7,086 nucleotides of DNA from Hodarchaeum sp048939265. GTDB taxonomy: Archaea > Asgardarchaeota > Heimdallarchaeia > Hodarchaeales > Hodarchaeaceae. Positions 1 through 5,940 of the stretch are shown here, piece by piece. A program made the translations under genes and the position numbers. The stretch spans positions 1 through 7,086 of the forward strand of contig JBHLPQ010000198.1 of the NCBI GenBank assembly GCA_048939265.1. Reading direction: 5' to 3'. Within the stretch, counting starts at the first letter, position 1, and every line of letters starts with the position of its first letter. The notes under the pieces are model-generated. The model did not search any database. It was not told where the DNA came from and saw only the letters and a list, made by a program, of their open reading frames with translations.

Positions 1-1
1 T

Positions 2-52
2 AAGGTGGTGATGTACCGTTTTCTCTCTGCTTTAAGGATTATTACTTGTTGA
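2..52 (+). CDS. Possible 3' end of an upstream gene (partial)
   Basis: Reading frame 2 is open from the left edge of the window to a TGA at 50-52 and would encode a C-terminal tail of sixteen residues (KVVMYRFLSALRIITC). The other two forward frames are stopped within the first ten bases (TAA at 1-3, TGA at 9-11), so if a rightward gene enters the window it must end here. An internal ATG at 11 preceded by GGTGGTG could instead start a 13-codon micro-ORF. Nothing in so few residues identifies a family, and the open stretch may be chance. Confidence 0.2.
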   Translation, partial: KVVMYRFLSALRIITC

Positions 53-333
53 TGATATGCCTTACTGCCAGTTCTATTAATTACAAAAAATTTAATACTA
101 AGAATCCAATAAAGATAATCATTTACTCAGTTTTTACAGAACTTTTTATTTATTCTGAAAATAATTACGAATGATGAAACAAATCTACTTATTTCAAAAT
201 AGTCGCATAATGGTGTAGGGACAGTCTAATTTTTCGGTAAGGAATTCTTTATAATCAGACTTATTTGTAAGTGTATATCAAAAAACAAGATCCTGAAAAA
301 AGACACGAATTTTGAGAGTATGAGGGCTGAATT
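53..333. other. AT-rich intergenic leader upstream of the glycosyltransferase
   Basis: This stretch of about 280 bases contains no convincing gene on either strand. It is strongly AT-rich. TATA-like segments occur at 248-255 (TTTATAAT) and around 274-280, either of which could serve the glycosyltransferase, though both would leave a leader of more than 50 bases. A GAGGG at about 322-326 lies 7 bases before the TTG at 334 and is a plausible ribosome binding site. I see no stable hairpin, tRNA or strong repeat. Confidence 0.4.
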
Positions 334-1077
334 TTGGGAAAATCTGACTTCATCGTTCTTCTACCAGCATTTAATGAGGAAAAAACAGTACAAAAAGTAA
401 TCAAACAGTTACTTGAAGTTTTTTCTTATGATCAAATCATTCTTGCTGATGATGGGTCAACTGACAATACTTCACAAATTGTTTCTGAAATTGGTATTAA
501 AATCATTAGAAACAAAATAAATAGAGGAAAAGGGCATGTCTTAAGAAAAAGTTTTGCCATTATACTCAAACAATTCCCTAAAGCGAAATGGATTTTGACC
601 ATGGATGCTGATGGACAACATCATGTTCAAGATGTTCCATATTTTTTCCAGACAATTAATTGTGCCTCAGAAGCCGATATTATCATAGGAAAGCGTGATT
701 ATAATCAAATGCCTCCCCTTAATTCGATTTCTAATAAAATAACATCTAATTGGTCTAATTTCTGGCTAAAGTGGAACCTTCATGATCTACAATGTGGTTT
801 TAGGTGCTATCGAACTGAGAGTTTGCGTCTTATCCTAGATTACGGCTTAACAAAAAGCAGATTTGATTTAGAAACGGAAGTCTTAATTATTTCGTGGATT
901 TTAGATTTAAATTTACTTGAAATCCCAATAACAACTCTCTATCCGAATACCCAACGGAAATCTAGAATTCGACCAGTTATCGATACTCTCCGATGGATGC
1001 TTCTTATAGCAAAATTTGCCTTTTCTCTCCAATTTGTTACTCACATATGGCAAAGGCGTTATTTACGTCGTTTGTAA
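334..1077 (+). CDS. Family 2 glycosyltransferase, dolichol-phosphate mannose/glucose synthase-like
   Basis: This is a 247-residue GT2 enzyme of the DPM1/ALG5 type, which moves a sugar from a nucleotide donor to a polyprenyl phosphate on the cytoplasmic membrane face. The GT-A fold signatures are in order: LLPAFNEE (9-16), ADDGSTDNT (38-46), NRGKGHVLRKS (63-73), the metal-binding MDADG (90-94), QCGFRCYR (153-160) and FDLETEV (177-183). A partly hydrophobic, basic C-terminus (about 210-247) may sit against the membrane, but there is no GtrA-like or multi-spanning domain, so it resembles soluble eukaryotic DPM1 in length. The start is TTG: an in-frame TGA lies at 328-330 and the first conserved motif begins at residue 8, so no upstream ATG is possible (the ATG at 320 is out of frame). 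The natural role is probably supply of lipid-linked sugar for protein N-glycosylation or a surface glycan. Donor sugar cannot be read from the sequence. It is over 200 bases from the next gene and probably transcribed alone. Confidence 0.9.
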   Translation: MGKSDFIVLLPAFNEEKTVQKVIKQLLEVFSYDQIILADDGSTDNTSQIVSEIGIKIIRNKINRGKGHVLRKSFAIILKQFPKAKWILTMDADGQHHVQDVPYFFQTINCASEADIIIGKRDYNQMPPLNSISNKITSNWSNFWLKWNLHDLQCGFRCYRTESLRLILDYGLTKSRFDLETEVLIISWILDLNLLEIPITTLYPNTQRKSRIRPVIDTLRWMLLIAKFAFSLQFVTHIWQRRYLRRL

Positions 1078-1079
1078 GG

Positions 1080-1115
1080 TTTTTAATATTAGCTTTCTTA
1101 TATTTCTTCATACAT
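1080..1115 (+). terminator. Possible T-rich terminator after the glycosyltransferase
   Basis: Directly after the stop codon the coding strand carries TTTTT (1080-1084) and then a pyrimidine- and T-rich stretch with several TTT/TTTC groups. Archaeal RNA polymerase can stop at oligo-T without a hairpin, so this could end the glycosyltransferase transcript. The runs are short for this AT-rich background, so the call is weak. Confidence 0.25.
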
Positions 1116-1197
1116 CAAAGGATTTTATACCTATAATATGATAATTGCTAAGAAATTTCAGTATCCAAGTTGGACGAAATTCGAAAGAAAAAAAAAC

Positions 1198-1205
1198 ATA
1201 AAATA
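1198..1205 (+). promoter_or_regulatory. Candidate TATA box for the GTPase cluster
   Basis: ATAAAATA follows a long A-run (about 1187-1196), which could act as a purine-rich TFB recognition element. Initiation about 25 bases downstream would give a leader of roughly 80 bases to the ATG at 1309. A second TATA-like segment, CTATAATATG, lies at 1131-1140. In such AT-rich DNA these matches are expected by chance fairly often. Confidence 0.25.
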
Positions 1206-1308
1206 TTTCATTGATAAAACGAATGTTTGACAAATTCATGATTGCTTTCTTCATTTTAGATATCCACTACTAGTAATGATTAAAAAACAAATAATTAAAA
1301 AGGATGAG

Positions 1309-1893
1309 ATGGAAATATCCAGTTACAAAGCAGGTTCAGGGATTAGAATTATGAAACAAAAATTGGTGCTTAAATTAGTACTTCTTGGTGACCCAGGAGT
1401 TGGAAAGACGTCTTTAATTTCTCAATTTGTGCATGCAAGGTTTCGCCATTCCTATCAATTAACAGTTGGATTAGATATTTCTTCGAAACAGGTAAAATTA
1501 GATGATGGACGAACAGTAACCCTCTCAATAAATGACATTGGTGGTCAAGCGCGATTTGCAGCTATTCGGCATATGTTTTTCAAGGGCGCCCATCTGGCTA
1601 TGTTTGTTTATGATGTTACTCGAGCTGAATCATTGGAAAATATTAAAGATCCCTGGTATAAAGAATTAATGCAGTTCTGTGGTCAACCTGGAAAGACAAA
1701 AGCCGCTATTCAAACAATCCTGGTTGGTAACAAAACTGACCTTGAAGATTATAGGATGATTGAAGAGGAGGAGGGGGTACAACTAGCCAATGAAATCAAT
1801 GCTATAGGACATATTTCCGCCTCTGCTAAAGAAAATATTCAAGTCGATGAGGCTTTTAAGACCTTAGCTCAAAGTTTCTTTGATGAAATATGA
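1309..1893 (+). CDS. Ras/Rab-superfamily small GTPase
   Basis: This 194-residue protein is a single Ras-fold G domain, expected to cycle between GDP and GTP in the cytoplasm. Numbered from the ATG at 1309, all five G motifs are visible: G1 P-loop GDPGVGKT (27-34), the switch I threonine T52 in SYQLTVGLD, G3 NDIGGQARF (75-83), G4 NKTD (141-144) and G5 SASAK (170-174). FKGAHLAMFVYDVT (91-104) is the usual Rab/Ras core strand. G3 is odd: Asn replaces the tryptophan of WDTAGQE, and DIGGQ resembles Arf/G-alpha DVGGQ. The C-terminus (SFFDEI) has no cysteine, so there is no prenylation site. The ATG at 1309 is chosen because AAGGA stands about 4 bases upstream. ATG 1276 (205 residues, no clear ribosome site) and ATG 1351 (180 residues, closest to a typical Rab N-terminus) remain possible. 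It is first in a same-strand cluster with the next two genes. Its effector and regulators are unknown. Confidence 0.93.
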   Translation: MEISSYKAGSGIRIMKQKLVLKLVLLGDPGVGKTSLISQFVHARFRHSYQLTVGLDISSKQVKLDDGRTVTLSINDIGGQARFAAIRHMFFKGAHLAMFVYDVTRAESLENIKDPWYKELMQFCGQPGKTKAAIQTILVGNKTDLEDYRMIEEEEGVQLANEINAIGHISASAKENIQVDEAFKTLAQSFFDEI

Positions 1894-1921
1894 GAATATT
1901 AAAGGATATGGAGTAATTTTC

Positions 1922-2794
1922 ATGAGCATTGAGGTAGATGTTTCTTATCTGTCACATCTTCCTACTCATTACTTTAAACGATTGATAGATAAATGGGAAA
2001 ACACCTCAATTGAACTGAAACCCAATGGACTTCTTTCAGATGAGAATCGAGAAACTACTATCAACATTGTTAATAAGCTGAAGGATTCTAGACTTAGATT
2101 ATTAAAGAAAGAATCAGAGGTTCTGGATTTCTCTGATGTTTGGTGGGATGTTTATCAATTTTCTGAAGAAATTCCTTTTTCCCGCCTTCAAAAACGGAAA
2201 AAAACTTTTAGTGTTGAGAAATATTTACCTGAAGATCATACTAAAGTCAATGGGAAATTTTCAATAAAGGATATTAGTGAAGACGCGATAATATTGCTTG
2301 TTGAATTTTCTTCTAGATCATTAGTACTTAAGCGACTGTTTCGATACATCTATTTTCCTTCAGTCAAAACGATTCTTATGGAACCAAAAGAACTATCAGC
2401 AGATATTCTGATGAACGAAATATTACCATTTATCTCAAGAGAATCAGATAAAATATCTCGAAAACCGATCCGTGCTAGATTGATACGTACTCTGACAAAA
2501 AAGCATTCTGTGGATGAATTTTCTCTACCTCTCACACACCTTAAAATCAAGATTTCTCTTGAAACTTCTGGTATAGAAGGTTTAAAACAGATTATAATAC
2601 AGGGAGATAATGTAATTAGGGGAGCAGAAACATTAGAGCAACGTCATGAAATTTCCCTCAAATTTCTAAACTCTGGCCCTTGGATTGGAGCAGGAACACC
2701 AGATTTTTCTATTGAAGTAGGAAAAGGGCTTAAGGTACATCGACTAGAGGAAGATTCTCTAAAAAATCTAGCAACGGTACTCAGTTGGATATAA
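1922..2794 (+). CDS. Unrecognised 290-residue protein linked to the GTPase
   Basis: I do not recognise a family. The frame is open from 1880, but the ATG at 1922 is chosen because GGAG (1910-1913) sits 8 bases upstream and it avoids overlap with the GTPase stop. The product looks soluble: no signal peptide, no clear membrane segment and no cysteine. The N-terminal 70 residues are charged and probably helical (for example FKRLIDKWE and LKDSRLRLLKKESE). A central stretch, roughly residues 115-160 (DAIILLVEFSSRS through KTILMEP), looks alpha/beta. A basic patch near 185-200 (SRKPIRARLIRTLTKKH) follows. The last 90 residues alternate like beta strands with glycine turns (LKIKISLE, IIIQGDN, GPWIGAGTPDFSIEVGKG) and end in a helix-like LKNLATVLSWI. 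There is no Walker, zinc or catalytic motif that I can see. Position 28 bases after the GTPase and 23 before the protease makes it a candidate partner (effector, regulator or adaptor) of the GTPase; that is inference from order alone. Confidence 0.8.
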   Translation: MSIEVDVSYLSHLPTHYFKRLIDKWENTSIELKPNGLLSDENRETTINIVNKLKDSRLRLLKKESEVLDFSDVWWDVYQFSEEIPFSRLQKRKKTFSVEKYLPEDHTKVNGKFSIKDISEDAIILLVEFSSRSLVLKRLFRYIYFPSVKTILMEPKELSADILMNEILPFISRESDKISRKPIRARLIRTLTKKHSVDEFSLPLTHLKIKISLETSGIEGLKQIIIQGDNVIRGAETLEQRHEISLKFLNSGPWIGAGTPDFSIEVGKGLKVHRLEEDSLKNLATVLSWI

Positions 2795-2797
2795 AAG
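2790..2797 (+). promoter_or_regulatory. TATA box overlapping the upstream stop codon, spaced for a leaderless protease mRNA
   Basis: TATAAAAG is a near-ideal archaeal TATA box. Its TAA is the stop codon of the preceding gene (2792-2794). The box centre is about 24 bases before the protease ATG at 2818, the normal archaeal TATA-to-start-site distance, so transcription would begin at or very near the A of the ATG. There is no good Shine-Dalgarno sequence in the 23-base gap (GGACTGAG is the best), which fits leaderless translation. Confidence 0.45.
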
Positions 2798-2817
2798 AGT
2801 TTTAGTGTTGGACTGAG

Positions 2818-2916
2818 ATGCTTCCCAAATACAGATTTATCCAAGTCCGTCTTCCAATGGTTCTAATTATCACTTCGGTTTTTTTCTCTATTATACTTTC
2901 TCCAATATGCATGATA
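2818..2916 (+). other. Signal peptide of the subtilase
   Basis: Residues 1-33 have a basic start (Lys4, Arg6, Arg11) and a hydrophobic core from about Pro13 to Val34 (MVLIITSVFFSIILS), typical of Sec export. There is no strong AXA cleavage site, so it could be cut poorly or stay as an N-terminal anchor. Confidence 0.8.
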
Positions 2917-5283
2917 GTTGACCAACAAGCCTTTCTACGTATTCCTCAAGAGGAGGGGGATGAAATAAAGAAGGACAATAATATAAAAGAGTTTCTGGTC
3001 ATGTTTTATGAAAAAGTTCCAGATTTGATGGAATTTGAATCCTGCATTATCAACCGATTCTATAATTTCCCAGTAATTCATATACAATTCATAGATGTTG
3101 AAAGCAGAAATTTGTTTATTAGAAGATACAATCAAAGAATTTCCCAAATGGAACCAAACCAGGTTTTTAAAAACTCTCCCCGAGTTTTTCCAGAGGTTAA
3201 CTTAAAAAAACATGGCATTAACACTGAAATTCAAGATTCAACAGGTGCTAGCTTCTTACATAGTTTAGGAATAAAAGGGGAAGGTGTAAAAATAGGAATA
3301 ATTGACACTGGTGTTGAAAATAATACAGGAACATTTGGTACACGATTAAAAAGTCGTGAATCATTTGTAAACATTAAAAATGGTTACTCTACTGATATCA
3401 CTGATCCAAGACCAGCAATGGATCACGGAACGAATGTTGCTGACCTCGCTGCAGGAAATACCAAAGGAATTGCACCCGAAGCAGAGATCTATGATGCGAA
3501 AATAATTCATTCAAATGAAATCACAGGTGCAGGCGACGAAGGAGGTGAAGAAACTACTGCAGGAATGCTTGAAGCAATTGATTATCTTGTAAATAATTCG
3601 ATTGATGTGATCAATATATCTCTTGGGCAGTATCACAATTTAGCTAGTGGGGTACGAGACGAAGTGATTAATTATGTTTCAATTATTCATAACATCGTGT
3701 TCAGTGTTTCTGCAGGTAATTCAGGCACAAATTACGGTGATAGAGGAACATTAAATAATCCATCAACCGCCCTTCAATGTATAGCTGCTACTGCTAGTGA
3801 TATTGACGGAACATACATCGCACACTTTGCATCACGTGGCCCAAAGGTTGATTATTCTTTAAAACCAGATATTACAGCACCAGGTATTGGTACACCTTGG
3901 CAGGGAACATCATTTGCAGCACCTATTGTTGCTGGTAGCGCAGCATTGCTCATTAGCTATCTAAAAAGCAAAAGTTTATCTTATTCGACTGGTACAGTGA
4001 AGGCAGCGCTCCTCGCTGGTGCAAGAACACTCAATAAGCCAATCTGGGAAGAAGGGGCTGGATTTCTTAACATCACACGATCTTTAGAGATTCTCAATTC
4101 AACTGAGGAGATTGATAACTCACCCGAGCTAGTATATCTTCATCCGAAAAAATTACCCTTTGATCCGTATAGAGTCTTATTCAATGGCACTTCAGTCATG
4201 TTTAATTTGTCTGTAATTAGCGGTCGAGAAATAGATGTTAGCTTAGAAATCTCCGAAAATATTTCCGAATTCGTCAGTACCTTTAATAGTTCGTATATTA
4301 TTAATAATACAACCTTAATTCCTATTAATTTCACAATACCAGCTTCATCTGAACCTCAATACGTCTCAGGTTTCATTAAAATAGCTAGCGAATTATTAAT
4401 CGTAGAATTTGAAATTCGAGAAACAAATGTTCAAATACTCTTTGATGAAACCCTAAACCGTATTGTTAGACACGGATATGGTACTGCAACATATGAGATA
4501 CAAGGGGATTCTTCCAATACAATCGGTTTATACTCAGCTTTCACACAATTTCTTGCTTATGAACATAATTATAGTGTTACACCCCATTTAAAAGGAGAAA
4601 TAACTCTCAGTGACCTTTCAGAATATGATGTACTGATTCTGGCAAACCCCTTGTCAAATTCAACTGATAAATACATGGATTGGGTTAAAAGTCCTGAGGC
4701 TGATTATTTAGCATTATCAAAAGATTCTATGGATGCCATTTCACAGTTTATTTCTTTGGGTGGAGGTATGCTAGTAATAAATGGCAATGATGATGCTTAC
4801 TTCAATATTTCAGGTTTGAACGAATTTCTCGAGCAATTCGATATGCAGATTCAATCTGGATATTCGGGAGGTATAAGTACAAGTAATATTGTCAATCCAC
4901 AAGACTTCACAACAGATATTTCTTCCTTTCCCTTCCGAGGAAACTATATTCAAACCTTTGGTTCAAATACAAAGGTTATTGCGGAAGTGAATGGTGAACC
5001 CACGCTTGCGCTTTATACAGATCCAAATGGCGGAAGAGTCTTACTTTTTGGCACTGATCTTATCTTTGATAATTTTGGATTTTCTAATTACGCGTACAAT
5101 GGAGATAACTTGGATAACAGAATTTTAGCCTTGAATTCCATTACTTGGCTCGCTGAAGCAAAGAGAGAATATATTGAAACATCAACTAGTATCCCAGAAT
5201 TCCCTTATCCTATTATTTTATTGTTGTTAATTTTTCCATTAGGTTTAATCTACTTTCTATTCATCAACAAGGCAAAAAAATAA
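2818..5283 (+). CDS. Membrane-anchored S8 (subtilisin-family) serine protease with S1P-like architecture
   Basis: This 821-residue protein is a secreted subtilase tethered to the outer membrane face. Order: signal peptide (about 1-33); I9-like propeptide (about 55-120, ending MEPNQVF), expected to be cut off on activation; catalytic domain (about 140-410); beta-rich region (about 430-535); alpha/beta domain (about 538-785); PEF-type tail (792-821). The catalytic set is complete: Asp163 in IIDTGV, His203 in DHGTN, oxyanion Asn301 in SAGNSG, Ser365 in GTSFAAP. GTLNNP follows the oxyanion loop. The segment between APG and GTS is only six residues, about ten shorter than in subtilisin. The alpha/beta domain (LFDETLN near 541; YDVLILANP; FISLGGGMLVI; NGGRVLLFGTD) looks like a class I glutamine-amidotransferase-like fold without catalytic use, as found C-terminal in several archaeal subtilases and, from memory, in eukaryotic site-1 protease. 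About fifteen N-X-S/T sequons are present, nine between 418 and 504. Substrates are unknown. ATG 2818 is chosen for the signal peptide and the TATA box upstream. Confidence 0.93.
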   Translation: MLPKYRFIQVRLPMVLIITSVFFSIILSPICMIVDQQAFLRIPQEEGDEIKKDNNIKEFLVMFYEKVPDLMEFESCIINRFYNFPVIHIQFIDVESRNLFIRRYNQRISQMEPNQVFKNSPRVFPEVNLKKHGINTEIQDSTGASFLHSLGIKGEGVKIGIIDTGVENNTGTFGTRLKSRESFVNIKNGYSTDITDPRPAMDHGTNVADLAAGNTKGIAPEAEIYDAKIIHSNEITGAGDEGGEETTAGMLEAIDYLVNNSIDVINISLGQYHNLASGVRDEVINYVSIIHNIVFSVSAGNSGTNYGDRGTLNNPSTALQCIAATASDIDGTYIAHFASRGPKVDYSLKPDITAPGIGTPWQGTSFAAPIVAGSAALLISYLKSKSLSYSTGTVKAALLAGARTLNKPIWEEGAGFLNITRSLEILNSTEEIDNSPELVYLHPKKLPFDPYRVLFNGTSVMFNLSVISGREIDVSLEISENISEFVSTFNSSYIINNTTLIPINFTIPASSEPQYVSGFIKIASELLIVEFEIRETNVQILFDETLNRIVRHGYGTATYEIQGDSSNTIGLYSAFTQFLAYEHNYSVTPHLKGEITLSDLSEYDVLILANPLSNSTDKYMDWVKSPEADYLALSKDSMDAISQFISLGGGMLVINGNDDAYFNISGLNEFLEQFDMQIQSGYSGGISTSNIVNPQDFTTDISSFPFRGNYIQTFGSNTKVIAEVNGEPTLALYTDPNGGRVLLFGTDLIFDNFGFSNYAYNGDNLDNRILALNSITWLAEAKREYIETSTSIPEFPYPIILLLLIFPLGLIYFLFINKAKK
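5191..5280 (+). other. PEF-type C-terminal anchor of the subtilase
   Basis: Residues 792-821 are IPEFPYP, then about twenty hydrophobic residues, then a short basic end (NKAKK). This three-part layout matches archaeal PEF-CTERM-like sorting tails, in which archaeosortases of the ArtC type are thought to cut near PEF and transfer the protein to a lipid. It could equally be a plain type I membrane anchor, since no archaeosortase gene is in the window. Confidence 0.6.
5274..5280 (-). terminator. Oligo-T terminator candidate for the deaminase gene
   Basis: On the minus strand a run of seven T lies about 42 bases past the deaminase stop codon. It is the complement of the AAA AAA lysine codons at the end of the convergent protease gene. 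A run of T on the coding strand is the usual archaeal intrinsic stop signal, but here its position may be set only by the lysine codons. Confidence 0.35.
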
Positions 5284-5322
5284 ACACGTTGTCTTTTGGA
5301 GGAAGTAGCTTGTTGTAGATAT

Positions 5323-5871
5323 CTAGACTCTCGGTTCCTCACCTAATCCGATGAAGCTACTACTCGGTCTATCATCATATCCTAGAGTTGATTCTGATGT
5401 TAACCGATGAAAGATAATTTGAATTATAGGCATCCCTGGTACTAGCTCTACTGGTGAGTTCGCTTGGTGTGCGATTTCAAGCGTCAAAGTAGTCGGAAAT
5501 TTAAGTCCTGTTCCTGGATTTACTAATCCAGCAGCTTGAACTACAATTCCCAACCTAGCAATTGATGATTTCCCTTCTAATGTTGCAGCATATTTCTTTG
5601 ATATTGAAATTTTCTCAAGTGTCGAAGCCAGTACAAATTGATTGGGTGATAGTAGAAAAGCTTCATCTTTCTCAATCCGAAAAACTTCTGAATTCTTTAA
5701 AATAGCCTTACGATCGTTTGGTCGAAACAATCTGCCATGATGGAAGACTAAAAATGTGTCACCCAGTTTTAAATCAATACTACACGGACCCACTGCTGAT
5801 TTGTCAAAAGGTGAGATCAATATCTCCTTAGATTCAATTGCTGTTAAAATATCTTGATACGATAAAATCAT
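5323..5871 (-). CDS. dcd: dCTP deaminase / dUTPase-family protein
   Basis: The 182-residue product is a trimeric-dUTPase-fold protein most like dCTP deaminase, which makes dUTP for thymidylate synthesis; some archaeal members (the Methanocaldococcus Dcd-Dut type) also hydrolyse dUTP to dUMP. The N-terminus MILSYQDI and VGPCSIDLKLGD (27-38) are typical of Dcd. LEGKSSIARLG (98-108) carries the phosphate-binding Ser102/Ser103 and Arg106, and TLEI has the catalytic Glu132. PGMPIIQIIF and a shortened C-terminal lid (SSFIGLGEE) complete the family pattern. Departures: VNPG has Asn118 where family members usually have Asp, and the stretch up to Glu132 is about three residues longer (PGTGLKFPTT). Whether it deaminates, hydrolyses or both cannot be settled. 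The frame extends to an ATG at 5922, but the ATG at 5871 is chosen because family homology starts there and GGTGG lies nine bases upstream. It is convergent with the protease and divergent from the kinase gene. Confidence 0.88.
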   Translation of the reverse strand: MILSYQDILTAIESKEILISPFDKSAVGPCSIDLKLGDTFLVFHHGRLFRPNDRKAILKNSEVFRIEKDEAFLLSPNQFVLASTLEKISISKKYAATLEGKSSIARLGIVVQAAGLVNPGTGLKFPTTLTLEIAHQANSPVELVPGMPIIQIIFHRLTSESTLGYDDRPSSSFIGLGEEPRV

Positions 5872-5880
5872 AGCTCTTTT

Positions 5881-5885
5881 CCACC
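5881..5885 (-). promoter_or_regulatory. Ribosome binding site deciding the deaminase start
   Basis: On the minus strand GGTGG lies nine bases before the ATG ending at 5871. It matches the archaeal GGTG-type Shine-Dalgarno sequence and supports the shorter start over the in-frame ATG 17 codons upstream, whose extra residues (MYLICFVIQTYLRWKRA) are not part of the family. Confidence 0.5.
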
Positions 5886-5940
5886 GTAAATATGTTTGTA
5901 TAACGAAACAAATAAGATACATTCTATTTAATCTTCAATG

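Noticed and set aside
1..126. Minus-strand frame open for about 42 codons, leaving the window at its left edge
   Set aside because: It follows a stop and has no ATG, GTG or TTG anywhere in the frame, and the composition is that of AT-rich non-coding DNA.
171..178. ATGATGA resembling box C of a C/D guide RNA
   Set aside because: No CTGA box D lies at a suitable distance downstream (the next is about 120 bases away) and no internal D'/C' boxes are seen.
320..340. ATG at 320 as the glycosyltransferase start
   Set aside because: It is out of frame with the GT2 motifs; an in-frame TGA at 328-330 leaves TTG 334 as the practical start.
1880..1921. Longer start (TTG 1880 or ATG 1883) for the unknown protein, overlapping the GTPase stop
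   Set aside because: GGAG eight bases before ATG 1922 gives a better start; the extra residues look like read-through of the ribosome-site region.
2350..2550. 66-codon open frame on the minus strand
   Set aside because: It lies wholly within the unknown protein gene on the plus strand, has no ribosome site or family motif, and looks like a shadow.
2644..2844. 66-codon minus-strand frame spanning the gap before the protease
   Set aside because: It overlaps the end of one plus-strand gene and the start of another, and shows no recognisable protein pattern.
2935..3147. 70-codon minus-strand frame, hydrophobic at one end
   Set aside because: It is antisense to the protease propeptide, and its composition follows from complementing that coding sequence.
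4140..4334. 64-codon minus-strand frame
   Set aside because: It is antisense to the sequon-rich beta region of the protease, with no independent start signal or motif.
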